A DNA stretch of 7,252 nucleotides, taken from the NCBI GenBank assembly GCA_050943435.1, contig JBMNPE010000073.1, forward strand, positions 1-7,252, in the 5' to 3' direction. The position numbers were made by a program, and so were the translations under genes. Position 1 is the first letter of the stretch. Each line of letters starts with the position of its first letter. Shown here piece by piece: positions 1 through 5,552 of the stretch. The notes below the pieces were generated by a model. It saw only the letters and a list, made by a program, of their open reading frames with translations, made no database searches and was not told the origin of the DNA. The DNA comes from RGIG5675 sp050943435. GTDB taxonomy: Bacteria > Bacillota > Clostridia > Oscillospirales > Ruminococcaceae.

Positions 1-1564
1 CGAGGTCCAGCCTCGTCACCCTCGCCCCGGGGAACATGGCCGAGACGGTCTCCTCTATCTTCTCGGTGCCGAACCCCTGCTGCCTCAGGGCTCCTCCGCA
101 CTCCGGGCACGCTGTGTCGGCGCCTGTCCTGTAGCCGCAGTAGTGGCAGATGTACTTCTCCTCCGTTTTGTGCCACACGAGAGGCGTATCGCAGTTGGGG
201 CACTTGAGCACAGTCCTGCAGTTCGTGCACACTGATATCGTGTGGTATCCGCGGCGGTTCAGGAGCAGCAGTGTCTGCTGCTTTTTTGCAAGCCTGTCCT
301 TTATGGCATCCATCAGGTAAGCGCTTATGCAGGTCTGGTTGCCCTCAGTGAGCTCCCTCCTCATGTCTATTATCCCGACCTTGGGGAGAGGCATGGAATT
401 GTACCTCTCGGTGAGCTCTACGAGCCCTATCCTGCCGGTCTTCCCGAGGTAATAGTGCTCTATGAGAGGCGTCGCGGAAGCGAGCAGGAGGAACGCCCCG
501 CTCTTCCTCGCCCTGTACTGCGCTATCTCTGCGGCATAGTATCTCGGATTCTGCTCGGAGCAGTACGTCTGCTCCTGCTCCTCGTCCATTATGATGAGGC
601 CGAGATTCTTAACTGGGGAAAATACCGCTGACCTCGTCCCGATCACAACAGGGCACTCCCCGCTCCTTATCTTTTCCCATTCGAGGGTCCTCTCGGTGTC
701 GGAGAGAGAGCTGTTAATAATGGCGACGTTCCTGCCGAAGACCTTCCTGAGCCTCATTATCGTCTGGTTGGAAAGAGCTATCTCGGGGACCATGAATATG
801 ACGCCCTTTCCCTGGGCGACGGCTTTTTCTATGAGCTTCACGTAGATGAGCGTCTTCCCGCTCGAGGTTATGCCCCTCAGGAGCACAGTCCTCTTCCCGG
901 AGGAAAAATACCCCTCGATCTCGCTGAACGCCTTCTTCTGGGCCTCCGTCAGGTCCTCCTCCAGATCCCCGCTTCCTTCTCCTCTGAACAGGTCCTGGCC
1001 CCTCGTCTCCTCGGACTCCGTGAGAATCCCCTCCCTGACCATCCTGGAGACCGTCTCCCTGGATGCGCCGGATGCAGAGCAGAGGAGAGAGGCAGTCATG
1101 GAGCGGGACCCGAGGACTTCCAGTATTTCCCCCTGCCTCTTTGTAACCTTCCCGGCATATTCCGGATTCCTTGAAAGGACAGTCATGAGATGCGCCTTTG
1201 ACTGGATGTCGAGGGCTCCGCCCCTCGCAACCGCCCTTATGTTCTTTGGCAGCACCGTCCTCACGGCATCGGAATAGGTGCAGAACGTCCTGTCCTTGAG
1301 GAAATTTATAAGGTCAATCATCTCGCCGTCTATGACGCGCTGTTCGGGCCTTTCCACGTCGAGAATGGACTTTGCCTCGCCGGAATATGAATCGGAGACG
1401 GACATTATTATCCCCGTCCTGACGGCGTTGCTCCTGCCGAACGGGACGGTGACCCTGGCACCGGGCACGCAGAATTCCTTTAGTTCCTCCGGGATCCTGT
1501 AGGCGAAGAGCTGGTCAAAAGAAGGGGCAGTATCATTAACCGCTGTCATAGCAAAAAGATTCAT
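1..1564 (-). CDS. priA: Primosomal protein N' (replication restart helicase PriA), C-terminus cut by window edge
   Basis: PriA is a 3'-to-5' DNA helicase that recognises abandoned replication forks and starts reloading of the replicative helicase. The frame stays open from the ATG at 1564 to the window edge, giving 521 codons; the family usually has about 730-820. The N-terminus shows the PriA fold (FDQLFAYRIP, then RVTVPFGR). A Q-motif-like LTEAQ precedes the Walker A GITSSGKT (K237). The Walker B is DEEQ (327-330) rather than the textbook DEEH. SATP follows. Eight zinc cysteines lie at 446, 449, 455, 458, 473, 476, 486 and 489, with the same spacing as I recall for E. coli PriA. The fragment ends in FPGARVTRLDL, a helicase C-lobe motif. 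The start at 1564 has a G-rich Shine-Dalgarno; the in-frame ATG at 1549 has none. The gene lies 43 bp after rpoZ and is probably cotranscribed with it. Identification is very secure. Confidence 0.97.
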   Translation of the reverse strand, partial: MNLFAMTAVNDTAPSFDQLFAYRIPEELKEFCVPGARVTVPFGRSNAVRTGIIMSVSDSYSGEAKSILDVERPEQRVIDGEMIDLINFLKDRTFCTYSDAVRTVLPKNIRAVARGGALDIQSKAHLMTVLSRNPEYAGKVTKRQGEILEVLGSRSMTASLLCSASGASRETVSRMVREGILTESEETRGQDLFRGEGSGDLEEDLTEAQKKAFSEIEGYFSSGKRTVLLRGITSSGKTLIYVKLIEKAVAQGKGVIFMVPEIALSNQTIMRLRKVFGRNVAIINSSLSDTERTLEWEKIRSGECPVVIGTRSAVFSPVKNLGLIIMDEEQEQTYCSEQNPRYYAAEIAQYRARKSGAFLLLASATPLIEHYYLGKTGRIGLVELTERYNSMPLPKVGIIDMRRELTEGNQTCISAYLMDAIKDRLAKKQQTLLLLNRRGYHTISVCTNCRTVLKCPNCDTPLVWHKTEEKYICHYCGYRTGADTACPECGGALRQQGFGTEKIEETVSAMFPGARVTRLDL

Positions 1565-1607
1565 GATACTGCCCCCGATATAATGAGTTTTTTTAAGTAA
1601 GTGCCCC

Positions 1608-1823
1608 TCAGATGTCTCCCTCTTCGACTGAAAGGTCTACGACGAGCCTCAGCTGGTGATGCCCGAATTCGTCAATTGCGATATTTATAGGCTTGTCCGG
1701 GAGTTCTATCCCGTCCTCGGCCGCCTGGTCCGATATGTCCCTCGCCCTCTTGGCTATTGCCACGCAGAGTCCATATACAGAGGGCGTTTCGTTTATAAGC
1801 TGTCCAATCTCGGGTTTAAGCAT
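1608..1823 (-). CDS. rpoZ: DNA-directed RNA polymerase omega subunit
   Basis: Omega is the small subunit that helps fold the beta' subunit and assemble RNA polymerase. The product has 71 residues, normal for a Firmicutes omega. Recognisable parts are the MLKPEIGQLI start, YGLCVAIAKRARDI at 17-30 (the hallmark helix holding the conserved KRAR), and DKPINIAIDEF at 43-53, which matches the KPI...A..E segment of the family. The protein ends in an acidic tail. The start has AGAGG about 10 nt upstream. The gene lies between gmk and priA, which is the usual Firmicutes position and strengthens the call. It is the first gene after the only clear promoter in the window (1945-1973), so it is likely expressed from that promoter in addition to read-through from gmk. 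Its short length makes sequence evidence alone moderate, but context and motif agree. Confidence 0.93.
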   Translation of the reverse strand: MLKPEIGQLINETPSVYGLCVAIAKRARDISDQAAEDGIELPDKPINIAIDEFGHHQLRLVVDLSVEEGDI

Positions 1824-1836
1824 TCCTATTTAACCT

Positions 1837-1845
1837 CTTTCCACC
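1837..1845 (-). repeat. Downstream copy of 9-nt direct repeat, abutting the rpoZ ribosome binding site
   Basis: GGTGGAAAG on the minus strand continues as AGG, so the repeat runs into the AGAGG that serves as Shine-Dalgarno for rpoZ. If the leader segment 1894-1902 pairs here instead of with the first copy, translation initiation could be hindered. Confidence 0.6.
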
Positions 1846-1902
1846 CATATCTTCTGTCCGGCATCCTTCTGGAAGCGCATTTCCGGCTATAAAGGGGAAA
1901 AG

Positions 1903-1911
1903 CTTTCCACC
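1903..1911 (-). repeat. Upstream copy of 9-nt direct repeat in the rpoZ leader
   Basis: GGTGGAAAG on the minus strand forms the 5' arm of the hairpin at 1893-1912. The identical word occurs again at 1837-1845 next to the rpoZ ribosome binding site, 66 bp away. Confidence 0.6.
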
Positions 1912-1944
1912 TGATGCAGCACCTTGTTTTGTTTACGTAAAAAG

Positions 1945-1973
1945 ATTATACAGTCGTTCCGGCGAGATATCAA
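1945..1973 (-). promoter_or_regulatory. Sigma-A type promoter for rpoZ-priA
   Basis: On the minus strand, -35 TTGATA (1973-1968) is followed after exactly 17 bp by -10 TATAAT (1950-1945). That is five of six and six of six consensus matches with ideal spacing. The likely transcription start is the A at about 1938. This predicts a leader of about 115 nt before the rpoZ ATG at 1823. A-rich stretches lie just upstream, between the gmk stop and the -35 box. The element lies in the one real gap of the gene array, which supports it being functional. It would let rpoZ and priA be transcribed independently of the upstream unit. Confidence 0.8.
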
Positions 1974-2014
1974 CAGAAGCAATTCCGCTTTTTCCGCAGT
2001 TTTGCAGTGCTCTG

Positions 2015-2614
2015 TCAGCTGTTTTCGGCCGCTTCTGCCGACCTCTTCTTTTCTATAATCCCGAATATGTCGTCCGCGCAGCTTCCTATGTCCCTGTTCA
2101 CCACGCAGTAGTCGTAGGAAGACGCGAGACGCAGTTCGTGCGTCGCTATGTCAAGCCTGTTTTTTATCTGGTCGTCGGTCTCGGTGTGGCGGCCCTGCAG
2201 CCTCTCCCTCAGCACCTCGACTGACGGCGGCATCACGAAGATCGACACGGAATCGGGGAAGCGGTCCTTGATGTTCTTGGCCCCGTTTGTGTCTATGACC
2301 AGGATCACCGTCTCGTCTGAATCTATCCTCTTTGCTATCTCGCTCGCAGGCGTCCCGTAGTAGTTGCCGGAATATTCGGTGAATTCGAGTATTTCGCCGC
2401 TGGCAAGCATTTCCTTAAAGCGGTCCTTTGAGACGTAGTGGTAATCCACGCCTTCCTGCTCCCCCGGCCTCTTGTCCCTCGTCGTGCATGAGACGGACAG
2501 CCTGCAGTCCGGGTGCCTCCTTATGAGCTCCCTCACCACTGTGTCCTTGCCCACTCCGGACGGCCCTGATACGACGGCCAGCAGTCCGTGTTTTGCGGTG
2601 TCTTCCTCAGTCAT
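2015..2614 (-). CDS. gmk: Guanylate kinase
   Basis: Gmk converts GMP and ATP to GDP and ADP in the cytoplasm and is essential for guanine nucleotide supply. The product has 199 residues, close to the usual 200-210. The P-loop SGPSGVGKDT (16-25) has K23 and an aspartate where glycine or serine is more usual. The GMP-binding segment runs from SVSCTTRDKRPGE to VDYHYV (40-61), followed by YYGTP (85-89). The lid and adenine region carries VMPPS and RHTETDDQIKNRL (142-154), where H replaces the common G of RGTE. The start at 2614 is chosen because GGAGG lies 8 nt upstream and the protein then begins just before the P-loop strand. A longer frame from 2674 would overlap remA by 68 bp and add a tail the family lacks. 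The start overlaps the remA stop by 8 nt, which implies coupling. Confidence 0.97.
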   Translation of the reverse strand: MTEEDTAKHGLLAVVSGPSGVGKDTVVRELIRRHPDCRLSVSCTTRDKRPGEQEGVDYHYVSKDRFKEMLASGEILEFTEYSGNYYGTPASEIAKRIDSDETVILVIDTNGAKNIKDRFPDSVSIFVMPPSVEVLRERLQGRHTETDDQIKNRLDIATHELRLASSYDYCVVNRDIGSCADDIFGIIEKKRSAEAAENS

Positions 2615-2852
2615 CTGACAAGCCTCCGAACCTCCTTCCGAGTTCTTCTGTTTCGAGGGAGGAGAGGACCACATGGTCCGACTTCATTATTATCACGGCC
2701 CTCGTCTTCCTCCCGTAGCTCGCGTCTATGAGCCTCCCGTCCTCGGAAGCCTGCTTCACAAGCCTCTTTATCGGGGCGGAATCGATGCTCACGACGCTCA
2801 CCACGCCTTCGTCTGAAACATAATTTCCGTGTCCTATATCCACAAGTCTCAT
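2607..2852 (-). CDS. remA: RemA/DUF370 family DNA-binding regulator
   Basis: RemA of Bacillus subtilis is a DNA-binding oligomer that activates matrix and osmoprotectant genes; in Clostridia the role is mostly untested. The product has 81 residues, typical of DUF370. Family signatures are IGHGN (6-10), DSAPIKR (24-30), LIDASYGRKTRAVII (41-55) and SDHVVLSS (58-65). Recalling the B. subtilis protein from memory, the arginine at its position 18, where a loss-of-function substitution is known, aligns here with G16 in the stretch VSDEGVV. The second arginine of its GRRTR is lysine (K49). The gene starts 4 bp after yicC, has only a weak Shine-Dalgarno, and overlaps gmk, so it is probably translated by coupling. 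Position between yicC and gmk is exactly as in Firmicutes. Family is secure; the regulatory role is inferred. Confidence 0.92.
   Translation of the reverse strand: MRLVDIGHGNYVSDEGVVSVVSIDSAPIKRLVKQASEDGRLIDASYGRKTRAVIIMKSDHVVLSSLETEELGRRFGGLSDD
2623..2627 (-). promoter_or_regulatory. Ribosome binding site of gmk
   Basis: GGAGG on the minus strand lies 8 nt before the ATG at 2614, inside the end of remA. It decides between that start and the longer in-frame ATG at 2674. Confidence 0.75.
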
Positions 2853-2856
2853 GGCT

Positions 2857-3735
2857 TCACTCTATGTTCTGTATCTGCTCGCGCATCTTTTCTATGCCGG
2901 TCTTGAGTTCGAGCACCAGATTTGTGACCTCAAGCTCATCCGTCTTTGAGCCTATCGTGTTGGCCTCCCTGTTCATCTCCTGCACCAGGAAATCCAGCTT
3001 CCTCCCGGAAGGGCCGTCAGAAGAAAGAATCTCCCGGACCTGTGAAAAGTGGCTTCTGAGCCTCACGATCTCCTCGTCTATGGCGGTCCTGTCGGCATAA
3101 AGGGCTGCCTCCTCCAGGATTCTCGCCTCGTCCACACCTGCGGTGCCGAGAAGTTCCTCCATCTTTTCCTTCAGTTTCTGGAGGTACTTCTCCTCGGAGC
3201 CGTGTGACAGCTCCTCGATGGAGTCCACGATCCCGGAGAGCTCGTCCGCCTTTTTGAGAAGGTCGATTTTAAGCTTTTCACCCTCGGAAGCCCTCATCCC
3301 GACAAACCTGTCCAGAGCTTCTGCGAGGACCGGCTCATACATCTTCCAGATTTCCTCGTCTGATATTTCGGCGGGGATTTCCTCGAATGTCCCGTCGAGA
3401 GCCGCAAGGTCGGATATCCTCACGTCGTTCTCAAGGCCGTATCTCTCGGAAATTTCCTCAAAGGCCGCCTCATACGATTCTATGACCTGGTATCTCGGCC
3501 TTATCTGCACGCCAGCGGCCTCCGAGTCCGAATACGACATGTACAGGTCGACCTTGCCGCGGCTTATCCTGGAAGAAACGGCCTTTCTCGCCATGTCCTC
3601 GACATAAGCGTTGGGCGGGCCTATCCTGCACGAAATTTCAAGGAATCTGTGGTTTACGGACTTTATTTCAACGGAAACTGTCCTCGTCCCCGTCCTGGAA
3701 GACGCCTTGCCGAACCCGGTCATGCTGTTAGCCAC
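2857..3735 (-). CDS. yicC: Endoribonuclease of the YicC/YloC family
   Basis: YicC-type proteins are oligomeric endoribonucleases; the E. coli member is linked to small-RNA turnover and B. subtilis YloC is its homologue. The product has 292 residues, the standard length. The N-terminal domain shows SMTGFGKA (4-11), SVNHRFLE (26-33) and the MRASEGEKL segment (147-155). The C-terminal DUF1732 region shows AALYADRTAIDEEIVRLRSH (210-229), GRKLDFLVQEMNREANTIGS (244-263), and the final ELKTGIEKMREQIQNIE. The start is a GTG at 3735, supported by a strong AGGAGG-like site; the next ATG (3723) would lose the three residues before SMTGFG and lies too far from it. The gene begins 4 bp after the rluB stop and its ribosome binding site is inside rluB. 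It opens the conserved yicC-remA-gmk-rpoZ-priA order. Confidence 0.96.
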   Translation of the reverse strand: MANSMTGFGKASSRTGTRTVSVEIKSVNHRFLEISCRIGPPNAYVEDMARKAVSSRISRGKVDLYMSYSDSEAAGVQIRPRYQVIESYEAAFEEISERYGLENDVRISDLAALDGTFEEIPAEISDEEIWKMYEPVLAEALDRFVGMRASEGEKLKIDLLKKADELSGIVDSIEELSHGSEEKYLQKLKEKMEELLGTAGVDEARILEEAALYADRTAIDEEIVRLRSHFSQVREILSSDGPSGRKLDFLVQEMNREANTIGSKTDELEVTNLVLELKTGIEKMREQIQNIE

Positions 3736-3739
3736 GAAA

Positions 3740-4483
3740 TCAATCTCCTCCTCTTCCGGAAATGCTGCATCCGAGGGCTGCGAAGCCCTCGAGCTCCGCC
3801 TCCGTGAGCGGCCTCATCTCTCCGGCCTTCATGTGCCCGAGCCTCACGGGCCCCTCCCCCGTCCTCTTGAGCCTCGTCACGGTGTATCCGCGGCTTTCGA
3901 AGATCCTGCGGACTTCCCTGTTGAGTCCTTCCGTGACAGTGACCTCGAGCACGCTCTTCCCGGATTCCGACCTTAGAAGGCGCGCGCTTCTGGGGACTAC
4001 CGTCCTTCCGTCCAGCTCGGTTCCTCTCATGATCCCGTCGAGATCCGAGCTTATGAACACGGACCCGAGGGAAACCCTGTATGTCTTTGGAATGCCGGAT
4101 GACGGGTGCATAACAGAATTCGCAAAGCCGCCGTCATCTGTAATCAGAAGCAGGCCCTCCGAATCGGAATCGAGCCTGCCCACTGGAAATGCCCTTCTGC
4201 CGAGCCCTGAGATGAGGTCTCCCACGCATTTCCTTCCCTTTTCATCCGACATGGTGGTGACAAACCCGCGGGGCTTGTAGAGCACCATGTAAATCCTGTC
4301 CCGGGAAGCGGCCGGAACAGGCTTTCCGTCGACCTCTATCTCATCTGAGTCTGGATCGGCCTCCATTCCCAATGAGCACGGCAGGCCGTTGACCGACACC
4401 CTGCCCTCAGAAATGAGCTCCTCGGCCTTTCTTCTCGAGCAGATCCCGGAACGAGCGATAATCTTTTGTACCCGTTCCCTCAT
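3740..4483 (-). CDS. rluB: 23S rRNA pseudouridine synthase, RluB/RsuA family
   Basis: This enzyme isomerises a uridine of 23S rRNA to pseudouridine during ribosome assembly. The product has 247 residues, normal for the Firmicutes RluB (YpuL) type. An S4 RNA-binding domain occupies about residues 1-58 (VQKIIARSGICSRRKAEELI, then GRVSVNG). The catalytic domain begins at YMVLYKPRGFVTT. The active-site motif VGRLDSDSEGLLLITDDG (101-118) contains the presumed catalytic D105. Near the C-terminus, EGLNREVRRIFESRGYTVTR is the conserved RluB/RsuA closing motif, with E where Q is common. The ATG at 4483 follows the ytfJ stop by 6 bp. It has no good Shine-Dalgarno, which suggests coupling to ytfJ. Family is certain; the exact target uridine is inferred from RluB orthology, and an RsuA- or RluE-like target cannot be excluded. 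Confidence 0.93.
   Translation of the reverse strand: MRERVQKIIARSGICSRRKAEELISEGRVSVNGLPCSLGMEADPDSDEIEVDGKPVPAASRDRIYMVLYKPRGFVTTMSDEKGRKCVGDLISGLGRRAFPVGRLDSDSEGLLLITDDGGFANSVMHPSSGIPKTYRVSLGSVFISSDLDGIMRGTELDGRTVVPRSARLLRSESGKSVLEVTVTEGLNREVRRIFESRGYTVTRLKRTGEGPVRLGHMKAGEMRPLTEAELEGFAALGCSISGRGGD
3745..3753 (-). promoter_or_regulatory. Ribosome binding site of yicC supporting a GTG start
   Basis: The minus strand reads GAGGAGGAG here, inside the last codons of rluB. GGAG ends 9 nt before the GTG at 3735. The spacing to the ATG at 3723 would exceed 20 nt, so the GTG is preferred. Confidence 0.7.
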
Positions 4484-4489
4484 CCCGGG

Positions 4490-4903
4490 TCAGATTTTGT
4501 CTTCCCCGTCAGGGTTTTCGTCCTGCTTGTCCTTTTTTCCTATGAGCGACACTATCTTATCGATAACCTCTGGAACGGTCTGGAGTACGCTGTCGACCGG
4601 GGTCACGTTCTCAGACAGCTGCACCACCCTGACTCCGCTGTCGGTGCAGATGAGGAACGCTATCGGCACGACCTTGCAGCCTCCGCCTACCCCTCCGCCG
4701 AACAGGTCCTGGCTGTTCTTGTTGGGGAGATCGGTTCCGCCCCCGCCGAATGCGTATTGGATCATGCTGACCGGAACCGCAGAAGCTCCGTTTGGCAGCT
4801 TGATCTGGTTCCCGACGACCATGTCCCCGCCGACGGCCTCCTTCATCTTTCCGATGGCCGTCTCGAGCATCGCTCCGATTCTGTCTTTACTGTTGTCCTG
4901 CAT
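4490..4903 (-). CDS. ytfJ: GerW family sporulation protein (YtfJ)
   Basis: GerW/YtfJ is a small soluble protein known from Bacillus and Streptomyces spores, where it is needed for normal germination; its biochemical activity is unclear. The product has 137 residues, the usual size. Family features visible are the N-terminal helix (IGAMLETAIGKMKEAVG, 9-25), VVGNQIKLPNGASAVPVSMI (29-48), the glycine clusters AFGGGGTD (51-58) and FGGGVGGGCKVVPIAFLI (68-85), and a closing helix PEVIDKIVSLI followed by a charged tail. The start at 4903 has an excellent AAGGAG site about 7 nt upstream, the best in the unit, so it may be translated strongly. It sits directly after a DUF2953 gene, the same pairing as ytfI-ytfJ in B. 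subtilis. Its presence hints at a spore-forming ancestry but does not prove that this organism sporulates. Confidence 0.93.
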   Translation of the reverse strand: MQDNSKDRIGAMLETAIGKMKEAVGGDMVVGNQIKLPNGASAVPVSMIQYAFGGGGTDLPNKNSQDLFGGGVGGGCKVVPIAFLICTDSGVRVVQLSENVTPVDSVLQTVPEVIDKIVSLIGKKDKQDENPDGEDKI

Positions 4904-4919
4904 AAATATCTCCTTCCGG

Positions 4920-5534
4920 TCAGGCTTTTCCGCCGGATTCCTTCTTTCTGCCGGCCCTGAGAGCCAGATACCTGCGGATCAGCGATTTCGCGCTTATCAG
5001 GATGGCGCCTGCGCTTCCATATACCGTGAATGACGCCTTTACCCTGCCTCCGCGCTCGTTCCCAAAATCAGGTATTATATTGATTTTATCATATCTTATA
5101 TTAAAATTCGCGTTTATGAGAGGCATCAGGGATCCGATCACTGCATATGCGGCGCCTACCGCAGTGCCGTTGTCAACCGGGTCCGGCTTGTAGACGGGCC
5201 ACTCCACGAACACATGCCTGATCCTTATCGTCTTCAGGAGCTTCTTTAGAAGGGGCGGTATCTCAGGCAGAAGCTGCTTTATGAGCTCTAAATCCGGCTT
5301 TCCGGGGGCCTTCTTTTCCTCTTTTTTCTTTCTCTTCCTCTTTTCCGCTTTCCCGGTCTTCTTGTCCTTCTTCTTTCCTCCTGCTATTTTGAATTTGAGG
5401 AACAGGAACCGCACGGACACCTCGGTGCTTCCCCCGTCGTATGAGACAGAGAGGCCTATGGGGATAATCAGCACAAGCAGGATAACCGCAAGCAGTGCGG
5501 CTATCACTATAAGCACTATTTCCCACGCGTTCAT
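4920..5534 (-). CDS. ytfI: DUF2953 membrane-anchored protein, YtfI-like
   Basis: The function of this family is unknown. The product has 204 residues, near the family's usual size. Residues 5-28 form one long hydrophobic segment (IVLIVIAALLAVILLVLIIP), a clear membrane anchor, followed by a short beta-like stretch (VSVRFLFLKFKI). Residues 53-80 are an extremely lysine-rich, low-complexity linker. The core domain follows, with the DUF2953 signature DPVDNGTAVGAAYAVIGSLM (118-137) and the strand KINIIPDFG (150-158). A basic C-terminus ends the protein. The ATG at 5534 has GGAGG about 11 nt upstream, 18 bp after scpB. It is immediately followed by ytfJ, and this pairing is what supports the ytfI name. 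The linker is encoded by a 38-nt pure purine run (5309-5346). I infer a spore or envelope role by association only. Confidence 0.82.
   Translation of the reverse strand: MNAWEIVLIVIAALLAVILLVLIIPIGLSVSYDGGSTEVSVRFLFLKFKIAGGKKKDKKTGKAEKRKRKKKEEKKAPGKPDLELIKQLLPEIPPLLKKLLKTIRIRHVFVEWPVYKPDPVDNGTAVGAAYAVIGSLMPLINANFNIRYDKINIIPDFGNERGGRVKASFTVYGSAGAILISAKSLIRRYLALRAGRKKESGGKA
5309..5346. repeat. 38-nt uninterrupted homopyrimidine/homopurine tract
   Basis: The plus strand is C and T only over this interval, and almost only so to about 5382. It lies inside the DUF2953 gene and encodes the lysine/arginine/glutamate-rich linker. It is low-complexity coding DNA, prone to length change and, in principle, to triplex formation. 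Confidence 0.8.
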
Positions 5535-5552
5535 CTGAGGCTTTACCTCCAG

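Larger units (their letters stand above)
1824..1938 (-). promoter_or_regulatory. Structured 5' leader of rpoZ with possible alternative pairing at the ribosome binding site
   Basis: This is the predicted untranslated leader between the promoter and rpoZ, with no open frame that looks like a gene. Three features can be read directly. A hairpin lies at 1893-1912, with stem AGG(U)GGAAA against UUUCCCCU and a three-base loop. GCAUC (1917-1913) can pair with GAUGC (1865-1861), enclosing that hairpin and a G/C-rich stretch that may form a small second hairpin. The hairpin's 5' word GGUGGAAAG recurs exactly at 1845-1837, running into the Shine-Dalgarno. The segment CUUUUCCCC (1902-1894) could therefore pair with either copy. 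I do not recognise a known riboswitch family. The structure is read by eye and no folding energy was computed. Confidence 0.4.

Noticed and set aside
242..1502. Four consecutive plus-strand open frames
   Set aside because: They lie opposite an unbroken, fully motif-bearing priA frame on the minus strand, and their proteins show no family features. They are antisense shadows of a GC-rich gene.
1547..1549. Internal ATG as priA start
   Set aside because: It has no ribosome binding site; the ATG at 1564 is preceded by a G-rich one.
1893..1912. Hairpin in the rpoZ leader as an intrinsic terminator
   Set aside because: The stem is followed by only three U residues and then mixed sequence (UUUAUAGCC), and it lies between a strong promoter and rpoZ. 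A regulatory hairpin fits better, though weak attenuation cannot be excluded.
1974..2014. Terminator after gmk
   Set aside because: The stretch has short direct repeats (CTGC, GCGG) but no inverted repeat followed by a T-run.
2615..2674. Longer gmk reading from the ATG at 2674
   Set aside because: It adds 20 residues not typical of guanylate kinase and overlaps remA by 68 bp. The ATG at 2614 has GGAGG at ideal spacing.
3611..5033. Long plus-strand frames opposite rluB, ytfJ and the DUF2953 gene
   Set aside because: All are antisense to secure genes, rich in S, P and L as expected for reverse frames, with no ribosome binding or domain support.
5263..5526. Second minus-strand frame inside the DUF2953 gene
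   Set aside because: It is a frame-shifted reading of the same purine-rich DNA. The true frame has the membrane anchor and the DUF2953 signature.
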